From a bacterium HR17 (GTDB taxonomy: Bacteria > Armatimonadota > Fervidibacteria > Fervidibacterales > Fervidibacteraceae), in assembly GCA_002898575.1 (NCBI GenBank), contig BEHT01000025.1:1-52133 (forward strand): 52,133 nucleotides of DNA, in the 5' to 3' direction. Position numbers and translations under genes: made by a program. Shown one piece after another: positions 34,464-42,857 of this stretch (position 1 is the stretch's first letter; every line of letters starts with the position of its first letter). Under the pieces are notes generated by a model. It made no database searches, had not been told where the DNA came from, and saw only the letters and a program-made list of their open reading frames with translations.

Positions 34464-34509
34464 GGCAAGGCGTGAGGAGGTAAAAGCCCGGCAACGAAAG
34501 GGGGAAAAA

Positions 34510-35685
34510 GTGGTGAGCCGTGAATCTATCGGCATCGCTTTAATCGGCTGCGGGGGCATGATGGGTGCCCATGTGCGGCACGGGTTCCAAGCGCTGTGGG
34601 AGAAAGGTTTTCGCCCGTTCCGCATCGTCGCCTGCGTGGATGTCAACGAGACGGCGGCGCAAAAACTGGCGGATGACATCGCCGCGTGGCAGGAAAGGCG
34701 CCCGACCGTGTTGCGCGATGTGGGGGCGCTGCTAAGGATGGACAGCGTGGACGCCGTGGACATCGTCGTCCCACATCATGAGCACCACACGGTCGCGAGC
34801 GCCTGCTTGGAAGCGGGCAAACATGTGTTGCTGGAAAAACCGCTGGCGATTACGCTACGGGCAGGGCGCCAAATCATGGAGGCTGCCCATCGCAAAGGGG
34901 TCGTGCTATCCATCGCCGAAAACTATCGGCGTTACCCTGACCAGCGCGCCATCCGCTGGGCAATTCAGCAGGGACGCATCGGGCAACCCCAGCAAGTTTA
35001 CTGGTTAGATGTCACCGAACGGCGTTGGTATTGGGGCTGGCGCGACCATGTGGAGTTGGCAGGGGGCGGATGGACGCTGGATGGCGGCGTCCATTTCGCT
35101 GACTTGATGCGCTACCATGTCGGTGAAGTCGTTGAAGTCGCCGCCCAAATGGCAACCTTCAACCCGACCCGCTTCCGCAAGGTCAACGAGCACGAAGAGC
35201 CTGTCACCGCCACGATTGAAGACACAACGCAAGCGCTGCTGCGGTTCGATAACGGGGCGTTGGGCGTTTGGGTGGAAACGATCGCGGCGCCCGCGCTTAA
35301 AATCGGCAACCGCGTCGTCTACGGCGCAGAGGGCGCATTAGACTTGGAAGCGGGTTTGTTCGTGCGGGGCAAGGACGAACCGATTCCGTTGTCCGCGTTG
35401 CGCGAAGAGTTTTTGGCGGCGCTCTCGGCGGACGAGCGCGAGCGGTTGTTCCCGTTGGGCATCATGGACGGTATTGCACAAGAGGTGCACGAGTTCATCG
35501 TGGCGTGCTTGAGCGGCGACCCGCGAGTGGAGGTGGACGGTGAAGAGGGCTACCGCTCCCAAGCGGTGTGCATCGCTGTTTACGAGTCTGCAACACTGCG
35601 GCAACCTGTAAGCGTCGCTGCCGTCATGGCGTTGGCTGTGGAAACTTATCAGCACCCGCTCAACGAACGGTGGCACATCACCTGA
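34510..35685 (+). CDS. Gfo/Idh/MocA-family oxidoreductase
   Basis: This 391-residue protein begins with GTG at 34510 after AAAGGGGG. The Rossmann motif IALIGCGGMMGAHV, the LLEKP motif (GKHVLLEKPLAIT) with the catalytic Lys, and a later AGGGWTLDGGVHFADLM are diagnostic. It would act on a sugar or cyclitol with NAD(P). The second domain is longer than in the enzyme at 16923-17951. Upstream is a TolB-like gene and downstream, after only 13 bases, the small membrane protein that precedes reverse gyrase. This is one of three members of the family in the window, consistent with a carbohydrate-oriented metabolism. Confidence 0.88.
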   Translation: MVSRESIGIALIGCGGMMGAHVRHGFQALWEKGFRPFRIVACVDVNETAAQKLADDIAAWQERRPTVLRDVGALLRMDSVDAVDIVVPHHEHHTVASACLEAGKHVLLEKPLAITLRAGRQIMEAAHRKGVVLSIAENYRRYPDQRAIRWAIQQGRIGQPQQVYWLDVTERRWYWGWRDHVELAGGGWTLDGGVHFADLMRYHVGEVVEVAAQMATFNPTRFRKVNEHEEPVTATIEDTTQALLRFDNGALGVWVETIAAPALKIGNRVVYGAEGALDLEAGLFVRGKDEPIPLSALREEFLAALSADERERLFPLGIMDGIAQEVHEFIVACLSGDPRVEVDGEEGYRSQAVCIAVYESATLRQPVSVAAVMALAVETYQHPLNERWHIT

Positions 35686-35698
35686 GGAGGTGACTGCG

Positions 35699-36070
35699 AT
35701 GGCGGAAGAGCGGCAGGAAGTCTGGCAGAACGCACCGACGCCACCCAGCGACGAACCGACGGCGCAAGCCACGCAGCCCCAGCAAAGGGGCGGCAGCAGT
35801 TTGGTGGGTTTCATCATCGGCTTGGTCGTCGGCGCAGCCGTAGCGCTGTTCATTACATGGATGGCATGGAAAGTCCCGCTGGACAACGCCAACGCCCAAC
35901 TGGCGCAACGCGACCGGATGCTGGAAATATCGCAGCAGCGGGAGCAAAAACTCCGTCAGGCGTTAAACGCCATCCGTGATGCCTTGAACACCGCGACGAG
36001 TGCGCTGGAGGCAGGCAAGACGAGCGGCACGACGGCGTCCCCATCGTCGCCGTCCCCGACGACACGGTAA
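35699..36070 (+). CDS. Small membrane-anchored coiled-coil protein, unknown function
   Basis: This 123-residue protein starts at the ATG at 35699, eight bases after GAGGAGG. An acidic and proline-rich N-terminal tail (about 1-34) is followed by one membrane helix (about 35-58, rich in Gly, Val and Ile). A heptad-like, Gln/Glu/Arg-rich segment (about 62-100) suggests a coiled coil. The Ser/Thr/Pro tail is low-complexity. It ends only 28 bases before the reverse gyrase start, so it is very likely co-transcribed. No family is recognised. It may be a minor envelope protein; a structural link to reverse gyrase is not implied by the sequence. Confidence 0.65.
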   Translation: MAEERQEVWQNAPTPPSDEPTAQATQPQQRGGSSLVGFIIGLVVGAAVALFITWMAWKVPLDNANAQLAQRDRMLEISQQREQKLRQALNAIRDALNTATSALEAGKTSGTTASPSSPSPTTR

Positions 36071-36098
36071 CTCATGGTGCCCCAAGAGGCGGAGACGC

Positions 36099-39000
36099 AT
36101 GAGTTCCTTTGCGACCTTTCGCCGCCTTTGCCCCAACTGTGGCGGGGACATCAGTGCCGAAAGGTTGGAAGCAGGTTGGGCGTGCGAGAACTGCTTGCCT
36201 GACAGAGCGGTGAGCACCTCGTCGGCGCCGTCGGGACTGTGTGACTTTTTACGGCAGCGGGGCAATTTGCACCATTACCGCTGGGTCTGCTACTTGCAAG
36301 ACACAGAACGCGCCTTCGCCGCCTTTTTTCGCCGCCATCTCGGCGTTGACCTTTGGGCGCTGCAACGGGTTTGGGCGCGGCGGGTGCTGTTAGGCGAGAG
36401 TTTTGCGCTGATTGCCCCGACGGGCGTCGGTAAAACGACCTTTGGCATCGCGATGGCGCACTTTTTGCCCGGCACCGCTTATATCGTCGTCCCGACCCGC
36501 TTGCTGGTGGAGCAAGTCGCCGAACGCTGTCGCGCCTTTGGCACCAAAAAGGTCGTCGCCTACTTGGGACGCACCCGCGAACGCAAGGCAATTGAAACGG
36601 GCGACTACGAAGTGCTCATTACGACCAGCATGTTTTTGGCGACAAGTTTTGACCTGCTCAACGGGCGCACCTTTGACTTCGTGTTTGTGGACGATGTGGA
36701 CGCCTTGCTCAAGTCAGGGCGCAATGTAGACAAGGTGCTGAAACTGCTCGGTTTCACCGATGCCGACATTGACGCCGCATGGAAGGAGAGGCGTGGCGCT
36801 CAAACCGCACCGCTTGTCCCCGACGAGGGTGAAGAAGAAGCCGAAGAAGCCGAGATGGACGAGGTGTTTGGTGAGGCGGGTGAAGACGAGGGCTCTGAAG
36901 AGACGCCCTCTGTCTTGCGTCCTGCGTCCCGCCCCAAGGGTGTTCTCGTCGTTTCGTCAGCGACTTTGCGCCCCCGCACAAAGCGCGTGCTGTTGTTTCG
37001 CGCCCTCTTGGGCTTTGAAGTTGTTCCCGTGCGGGTGACGGTGCGCAATGTGTGTGACGCCGTCCAATGGGTGCGCGATGTGAACGACGCCAAGCGCCAA
37101 CTCGTCCGTTGGGTCGAGCGATTTGGCAAGGGGGGCATCGTGTTCGTCTCAGGCGAACTGGGGCGCGACGGCGTCGCAGACATCGTGGCGTGGCTGCAGC
37201 GTCATAAGATCAGTGCCGTCGCTTACGACGAACTCGTCGCAAACAGCGACCAATTGCAGGCGTTTCAACGCGGCGACATCGCCGTCGCCGTCGGCATCGC
37301 TATTCCGACCAACGCGCTGGTGCGGGGGATTGATTTGCCCGAAACCGTCCGCTACGCCATCTTCATGGATGTGCCCAAGATGACTTTTCCGCTGACGGCG
37401 ACCGACGACCCCCGCAGTTTCGTCCCGTTGCTGTTGGCGCTGCGGGAAGTCAGCGACGACAAAGCCCGCATTGACGCCTACCTGTCCACGATGCGTCGCT
37501 ACCGCTTTTGGCGCTCCGACCAACCCCGACCCAAACGGGTTCAGGAAATCGCCGACTACTTGCGCCAACAATTCGCCGATGAAGGCGTGCTGGCGAAGTT
37601 GGAGATAGCGGAAACAGTGGCGCTGCACCGTCAGGATGGGCAACTGTTCATCACCCTCGGCGACGCCGCCAGTTACCTGCAAGCGTCGGGGCGCACCTCG
37701 CGGTTGTTCGCGGGGGGGATCAGCCGAGGCATCAGCCTTATTTTGGCGTGGGATAAAAAAGCCTTCCACAGTTTACAGCGCCGCTTGCGGCTCTTTTACG
37801 ACGAGGTGGAGTTCGCCGACGCCGAGCAGGTGGATTGGGACGCAGAGTTGCACAAGGTAGACGACGACCGCCGACGCATCCGCCAGTTGCAAGCGGGTGA
37901 GGTCGTGGACAGGGTGCACCCCGAAATGCGCACGACTTTGGTCATCGTGGAGTCGCCCAACAAAGCCCGCACTATCGCCCACTTTTTCGGGACGCCTCAG
38001 CGGCGCGTCCTGAACGGGTTGTCGGTGTGGGAAGTGACGACGGGCGATAGGTTGCTCGCTGTCACGGCATCGCTGGGGCACATCTTTGACCTCGTGGAAC
38101 GCGAAGGGCTCCACGGCGTCTTGCAACGGGACGGTTTTTTTGTCCCCGTTTACAGCACCATCAAATCGTGCCCGCAGTGCGGGGAGCAAACGACCGAAGA
38201 CGCTTGCGCCTGCGGCAAACCGCCTGAACGGGACAAGATGACGCTCATCCATGCCTTACAGCGCGTTGCCGTGCAGTTTGACGAAATTGTCATCGCTACC
38301 GACCCCGATGCGGAAGGCGAAAAAATTGGCTACGACCTGATGGCAGCGCTCAAGCCGTTTAACCCCAACATCGTGCGGGCTGAATTTCACGAGGTCACGC
38401 GCCGCGCCTTTTTGCAGGCGCTGCGTTCGCCGCGGCAGATGGAACGCAATCTCGTCAAAGCCCAGATGACGCGCCGCATCCTTGACCGCTGGGTCGGTTT
38501 TGAGTTGTCGCGCCGCTTGTGGCAAGTCTTCCACCGCCACGATCTGTCGGCGGGGCGCGTCCAAACGCCCGTGCTCGGTTGGGTCATTGAGCGCACCGAT
38601 TTGGCACGGCAAAAGAAAGCCCGAATCACCGTCCAATGCGCCAGCGCGTCCCGCAACGAGATCACCGTGCAACTTTCCTTTGAGCACGACGACCTGCACT
38701 TTGCTCGCCAGTTATTTGAGCGATTGGAGCAAGCCCGCATCACCGTCACCGATGCGGGCGAAGAGACGGTCAATCCGCCGCCCCCTTACAACACCGGGAC
38801 GCTCCTTGCAGAGGCGGGCAGTTTCGCCTCTGCGACGAGTGTCATGGATGCGTTGCAAGACCTGTTTGAACGGGGCGTCATCACCTATCATCGCACCGAC
38901 AGCGTGCGGGTGTCCGATGCAGGCATACGGGTCGCGCAGGAGTTGCTGGAACGCTTGCAGGCTGCCGGCGATTTTCAGCCCCGCTCTTACGGGGCGGAAG

Positions 39001-39638
39001 GGGCGCACGAGTGCATTCGCCCGACCCGCCCGTTGACCGACGACGATTTGCGGTTGTGGCTGTCGGCGGGGCGCATCGCGCTGGACAACCCCAAGTTGGC
39101 GTTGCGCCTTTACGGCTTGATTGTCCGCAGATTTTTGGCGTCGCAGATGAAACCCGCCAGCGTGCGCAAGGCGAAGGTCACCTTGCAGTTGGGCGATTGG
39201 CAGCACGAATGGGAAGTGATTGCGGAAGTGTTGGACGACGGTTTTCATCGCATCGCGCCGCTGCGGGTGCAACCTGTCGCAGCGGACATGCGCGTCGTCG
39301 GCAAACAGATGCGGACGGTCAGTAAAGTGCTGCCCTTCACGCAAGGCAGCCTGATTGAAGAGATGCGCCGACGGGGTTTGGGGCGTCCGTCCACTTACGC
39401 CAAAATCGTCCAGACACTGCTGGAGCGCGGCTATGTCGTGGAGCGCAACGGGTTTCTGTTCGTGACGGAGTTGGGGCGACAGGTTTACCGCTGGCTGCGG
39501 TCGCGTTATCCCGAATTCGCCGACGAAGCGCTGACCCGTGAGTTGGAAGAGCAAAGCGACCGCATTGAAGCCGGCGAACTGGACTACCAAGCCGTCTTGC
39601 GCCAATTGCGCCACAGCCGTTTGTTCGCCGATTCGTAA
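36099..39638 (+). CDS. rgy: Reverse gyrase
   Basis: This 1,179-residue protein has the complete architecture. An N-terminal zinc finger (C11/C14/C29/C32) precedes a helicase-like domain with Walker A APTGVGKT (106-113), FVFVDDVD (Walker B, about 195-201), SSAT (286-289) and motif VI QASGRTSR. A type IA topoisomerase follows: Toprim VIVESPNKA (about 615-623), TDPDAEGE (about 734-741) and catalytic Y930 in ITYHRTDS. A second zinc site reads CPQC ... CACG. The length matches known reverse gyrases. A highly acidic insert (about 242-268) interrupts the helicase region after Walker B. The enzyme positively supercoils DNA and is the best marker of thermophiles. The ATG at 36099 has GGCGGAG five bases upstream; a longer frame exists but would overlap the preceding gene. 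Confidence 0.97.
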   Translation: MSSFATFRRLCPNCGGDISAERLEAGWACENCLPDRAVSTSSAPSGLCDFLRQRGNLHHYRWVCYLQDTERAFAAFFRRHLGVDLWALQRVWARRVLLGESFALIAPTGVGKTTFGIAMAHFLPGTAYIVVPTRLLVEQVAERCRAFGTKKVVAYLGRTRERKAIETGDYEVLITTSMFLATSFDLLNGRTFDFVFVDDVDALLKSGRNVDKVLKLLGFTDADIDAAWKERRGAQTAPLVPDEGEEEAEEAEMDEVFGEAGEDEGSEETPSVLRPASRPKGVLVVSSATLRPRTKRVLLFRALLGFEVVPVRVTVRNVCDAVQWVRDVNDAKRQLVRWVERFGKGGIVFVSGELGRDGVADIVAWLQRHKISAVAYDELVANSDQLQAFQRGDIAVAVGIAIPTNALVRGIDLPETVRYAIFMDVPKMTFPLTATDDPRSFVPLLLALREVSDDKARIDAYLSTMRRYRFWRSDQPRPKRVQEIADYLRQQFADEGVLAKLEIAETVALHRQDGQLFITLGDAASYLQASGRTSRLFAGGISRGISLILAWDKKAFHSLQRRLRLFYDEVEFADAEQVDWDAELHKVDDDRRRIRQLQAGEVVDRVHPEMRTTLVIVESPNKARTIAHFFGTPQRRVLNGLSVWEVTTGDRLLAVTASLGHIFDLVEREGLHGVLQRDGFFVPVYSTIKSCPQCGEQTTEDACACGKPPERDKMTLIHALQRVAVQFDEIVIATDPDAEGEKIGYDLMAALKPFNPNIVRAEFHEVTRRAFLQALRSPRQMERNLVKAQMTRRILDRWVGFELSRRLWQVFHRHDLSAGRVQTPVLGWVIERTDLARQKKARITVQCASASRNEITVQLSFEHDDLHFARQLFERLEQARITVTDAGEETVNPPPPYNTGTLLAEAGSFASATSVMDALQDLFERGVITYHRTDSVRVSDAGIRVAQELLERLQAAGDFQPRSYGAEGAHECIRPTRPLTDDDLRLWLSAGRIALDNPKLALRLYGLIVRRFLASQMKPASVRKAKVTLQLGDWQHEWEVIAEVLDDGFHRIAPLRVQPVAADMRVVGKQMRTVSKVLPFTQGSLIEEMRRRGLGRPSTYAKIVQTLLERGYVVERNGFLFVTELGRQVYRWLRSRYPEFADEALTRELEEQSDRIEAGELDYQAVLRQLRHSRLFADS

Positions 39639-39707
39639 CGCAGACCGCATGTAAGCAGCCAAAATTTTTGTTAAGGACATCGCAACGCATGGAGCGGTGA
39701 GGACCCG

Positions 39708-40403
39708 ATGGCGCGCCACAACGACCATGCCGACGCCGCATGGCAACACTACTTTACGGAGCGCCCGACGACGCCCAGCAAACCCAAGCACATCCGTGCC
39801 CGCTTGCGAGGGCGCGAGTTCGTCTTTGAGACGGACAAAAGCGTGTTCGCCAAAGACTATGTGGACTTGGGCACGAAGCGCTTGGTGGAAGTCGCTCACC
39901 TCCCCGATGAAGGCGAGGTGCTGGATTTAGGGTGCGGTTACGGCGCCATCGGTATCGCCATCGCGGCGACGCACCCGCGCTTGCGGGTGTGGATGGTGGA
40001 CATCAACGAACGCGCCGTCGCCTTGGCGCGGCGTAACTTGAAACGCAACCGCATCAAAAACGCCATCGCGCTCAAAAGTGACGGGACGGCGGCGTTGCCG
40101 CCCGACTTGCAATTTGACGCCATCCTGACCAACCCGCCCATCCACGCGGGCAAAAAAGTGCTGGTGCGGCTCATCTGCGAAGCCTTTGAGCGGCTGAAAG
40201 TCGGCGGCACTTTTTGGTTTGTCGCCCGCACGCAACACGGCGCGAAAACGCTGCAGCGCCTCACCGCTGAAATTTTTGGTGACGCCGAGTGCGTGGACAT
40301 CCACGGCGGCTATCGGGTCATCGTTGCCGTCAAAGAACGACCGGCGCCCGCTCCCGACGCAGCGCAAACGGACGACGAAACAATGCAGCGAGGTGAGCGA
40401 TGA
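39708..40403 (+). CDS. RsmC-like SAM-dependent rRNA guanine methyltransferase
   Basis: This 231-residue protein starts at the ATG at 39708, after GGTGAGG. Motif I VLDLGCGYGAIGIAIA, an acidic loop MVDINERAV and the catalytic NPPIHAGKK motif place it with the RsmC/RlmG N2-guanine methyltransferases of rRNA. It has only the catalytic domain (RsmC has an extra inactive domain), as is common in non-enterics. It ends in ATGA, overlapping the purB start at 40400, so translation is probably coupled. Its location beside reverse gyrase and purB suggests a housekeeping operon. Confidence 0.85.
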   Translation: MARHNDHADAAWQHYFTERPTTPSKPKHIRARLRGREFVFETDKSVFAKDYVDLGTKRLVEVAHLPDEGEVLDLGCGYGAIGIAIAATHPRLRVWMVDINERAVALARRNLKRNRIKNAIALKSDGTAALPPDLQFDAILTNPPIHAGKKVLVRLICEAFERLKVGGTFWFVARTQHGAKTLQRLTAEIFGDAECVDIHGGYRVIVAVKERPAPAPDAAQTDDETMQRGER

Positions 40404-41710
40404 GGATGGGCAGCGCCGTTTGGGAACGCTACAGTTACCCCGAAATGCGTCAATTGTGGAGTTTGGAGAGCAAGTTCCAAGCGTGGATGGAAGTGGAGTT
40501 GGCGATTTGCGATGCCTGGGCGGAGTTGGGGGTCATCCCGAAAGACGCCGCACAAAAAATTCGCGAACGGGCATCGTTCACCGTTGAGCGCGTTTTGGAA
40601 CTGGAGCGTGAATATGAGCACGACCTGATCGCCTTCGTGCGGGCGATGACAGAGCACATGGGCGATGAAGCCCGCTATGTGCACATGGGTGTCACGAGTT
40701 ACGATGTAGAAGACACGGCGTTGGGGCTACTGCTCAAACGGGCGTGCGAGATGTTGGAGCGGGATTTGGACGACGCAATGGATGCGGTGCGCAACCGCGC
40801 CGTCGAGCACAAGCACACGCTCATGATGGGACGGACGCACGGCGTTCACGCCGAACCCATCACTTTCGGGTTGAAGTTGCTGGTGTGGCTGTCGGAGTTG
40901 GAGCGACACAGGGAGCGGTTGCGGGCGGTGAAAGAGCGCGTGGCGGCGGGCAAAATTTCGGGCGCAGTCGGCACTTACGCGACCGTTGACCCGCTCGTGG
41001 AGGAGATCGTTTTACGCCGCTTAGGGTTGAACCGACCGCAAGTCAGCACGCAAATTTTGCAGCGCGACCGTCACGCCGAGTATCTGTGCGTGCTGGCGCT
41101 GATAGCGGCATCCATTGAGCAATTCGCCACCGAAATCCGCAACTTGCAGCGGACGGAGATCGCCGAGGTGGAAGAGCCGTTTCGGACGGGGCAGCGGGGC
41201 TCATCGGCGATGCCCCACAAACGCAACCCCATCCGCAGCGAACGGTTGTGCGGATTGGCGCGCTTGGTGCGCGGCATGGTCATCCCCGCATTGGAAAACA
41301 TCGCCACCTGGCACGAACGGGATTTGACCAACTCGTCGGTGGAGCGGGTGATTTTGCCCGAAGCGTCCATCCTGACCGACTACATGCTGCGACAATTTGC
41401 CGCTATCGTGCGGGGTTTGGTCGTCAAGCCCGAGAATATGCGGCGCAACTTGGAGGAGACGCAGGGTGTCGTCTTTTCGCAACGGGTGCAACTGGCACTG
41501 CGGGAAAAGGGATGGTCGGCGGATGAGGCTTACAAGGTCGTGCAGCAATGCGCTTTTGAAGCCCTCCAACAACGGCGTCCGCTGCAGCAGGTGTTGCGGG
41601 AGCGTCCAGAAATTCGGCGCACGCTGAGCGATGCGGAGTTGGATGCGCTGTTTGACTACAGTTACTTTGTGCGCCATGTGGACACCATTTTTCAGCGGTT
41701 CGGGTTGTGA
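40400..41710 (+). CDS. purB: Adenylosuccinate lyase
   Basis: This 436-residue protein is of typical length for the short bacterial form. It shows the three conserved regions of the fumarase/aspartase superfamily: the first around TSYDVEDTALG, the second around MMGRTHGVHAEP, and the SSAMPHKRNPIRSE signature. The last carries the flexible loop Ser that acts as the catalytic base. It catalyses two steps of purine synthesis, forming AICAR and AMP with release of fumarate. The start at 40400 overlaps the end of the RsmC-like gene and follows AGGTGAGCG; an ATG two codons later is possible. The neighbouring purine genes are not in the window. Confidence 0.95.
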   Translation: MRMGSAVWERYSYPEMRQLWSLESKFQAWMEVELAICDAWAELGVIPKDAAQKIRERASFTVERVLELEREYEHDLIAFVRAMTEHMGDEARYVHMGVTSYDVEDTALGLLLKRACEMLERDLDDAMDAVRNRAVEHKHTLMMGRTHGVHAEPITFGLKLLVWLSELERHRERLRAVKERVAAGKISGAVGTYATVDPLVEEIVLRRLGLNRPQVSTQILQRDRHAEYLCVLALIAASIEQFATEIRNLQRTEIAEVEEPFRTGQRGSSAMPHKRNPIRSERLCGLARLVRGMVIPALENIATWHERDLTNSSVERVILPEASILTDYMLRQFAAIVRGLVVKPENMRRNLEETQGVVFSQRVQLALREKGWSADEAYKVVQQCAFEALQQRRPLQQVLRERPEIRRTLSDAELDALFDYSYFVRHVDTIFQRFGL

Positions 41711-41772
41711 GCCGGCGCTTTGGCGGCTTTCCCTTTGTGCGCCGCGATGCGGTCGGGCTTTGCCCTCGCCCC

Positions 41773-41792
41773 AACCTTCTGAAAAAGGTTTT
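41773..41792 (+). terminator. Small hairpin with T run between purB and cdsA
   Basis: AACCTT-ctgaaa-AAGGTT (41773-41790) is followed by TT, giving TTTT with the last two stem bases. The six-base stem is weak. It lies 62 bases after purB and 13 bases before cdsA, overlapping the region just before the AGGTGAC ribosome binding site, so it may reduce read-through or shape the cdsA leader. Confidence 0.3.
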
Positions 41793-41804
41793 AGGTGACC
41801 GAAA

Positions 41805-42665
41805 ATGGTGCGGTGGCGGTTGCTGAGCGCGGCAGTCGGCATCCCCGTCGGCGTAGCGTTGGTGTGGGTGGGAGGGGTGCCGTTCGCCGTCGCAGTTTGG
41901 GCGTTGGCGGCGATGGGGCTGTGGGAGTTGGCGCAGGGATTACGCCAGCGCGACATCGTCGTGCTCAAAGAAATCGCTTTCCCCTGCACGCTTGCGTGGC
42001 TGGTGGGCGCCCATCGGGCGCACGATGCGCCGGCGGCGTTGTTTCACCTTTGGGTAGGCATGGCAGCGCTGACGCTGTTTGGCAGCATGACAGCGCACAT
42101 TTTCTGGCGGCGCGGTGAGCCTGTCCCCGCGGGCTGGCGTCTCCACAGCATCGCCGCGACAGTGTTCAGCGCCCTTTACATCAGCATGTTCGCGTTCCCG
42201 CTCCTGCTGCGCCATTGGAGCGCCCAAGGTGAAGGGGCAGGGCGCGCCATCGTTTTGACCCTGCTCGCGACCGTTTGGGGCACGGACGCGACGGCGTTTT
42301 TCGTCGGAACGCATATGGGCAAGCACCCTATCGCCCCGCAGGTCAGCCCAGGCAAGACCGTTGAAGGGGCGTTGAGCGGCATCGCCGGCGGGGTGGTGGC
42401 GGCGGTTCTTTGCTGGTGGGTGTTGAGCGCTTTTAAAGCGGCGCCGTCGGTGCCGCTACCGACCGTCGCGCTGTTTGCCGTCGTTGTGAGCGCGGTGGGG
42501 CAACTCGGTGACTTGGGCAAAAGTGTCTTGAAGCGCGATTTGGGCATCAAGGATTTCGGCGCCCTCATCCCAGGACACGGCGGCGTTTTAGACCGGTTTG
42601 ACAGTTTACTCATCACCGCGCCGCTCGTTTACTTTACAGCGCTATGGCGTTGGGGTGCTCCGTAA
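41805..42665 (+). CDS. cdsA: Phosphatidate cytidylyltransferase
   Basis: This 286-residue protein has about seven to eight membrane helices and the CDP-alcohol family signature near its end: SVLKRDLGIKDFGALIPGHGGVLDRFDSL, split here as SVLKRDLGIKDFG then IPGHGGVLDRFDS. The acidic pairs in TDATAFFVG and in the signature bind the metal. It makes CDP-diacylglycerol, the branch point for phospholipids, in the cytoplasmic membrane. AGGTGACC lies just before the start at 41805. The usual partners (uppS, dxr, frr) are not seen, so the gene sits apart from its common cluster. Confidence 0.93.
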   Translation: MVRWRLLSAAVGIPVGVALVWVGGVPFAVAVWALAAMGLWELAQGLRQRDIVVLKEIAFPCTLAWLVGAHRAHDAPAALFHLWVGMAALTLFGSMTAHIFWRRGEPVPAGWRLHSIAATVFSALYISMFAFPLLLRHWSAQGEGAGRAIVLTLLATVWGTDATAFFVGTHMGKHPIAPQVSPGKTVEGALSGIAGGVVAAVLCWWVLSAFKAAPSVPLPTVALFAVVVSAVGQLGDLGKSVLKRDLGIKDFGALIPGHGGVLDRFDSLLITAPLVYFTALWRWGAP

Positions 42666-42857
42666 ACTTCGGTGGCGATGTTGTGGTAAAGTTATGACGG
42701 GCAGCAGTAAATTGTGAAGCCGCTCGTTGCCGACCGTCACGGCTTTGGGCGCAAGGAAACCCTTCTCGCCCTTTCGTCGCCGTTCGTGGGGGAATGACGC
42801 GACGGATGGTCGGCGGAGAGACAGCGGCGCAACTACGCTGCTCGGGGGCGAAGAACG

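Noticed and set aside
38712-39899. A 395-residue minus-strand frame opposite reverse gyrase
   Set aside because: It lies mainly inside the reverse gyrase gene on the other strand and has no recognisable domain.
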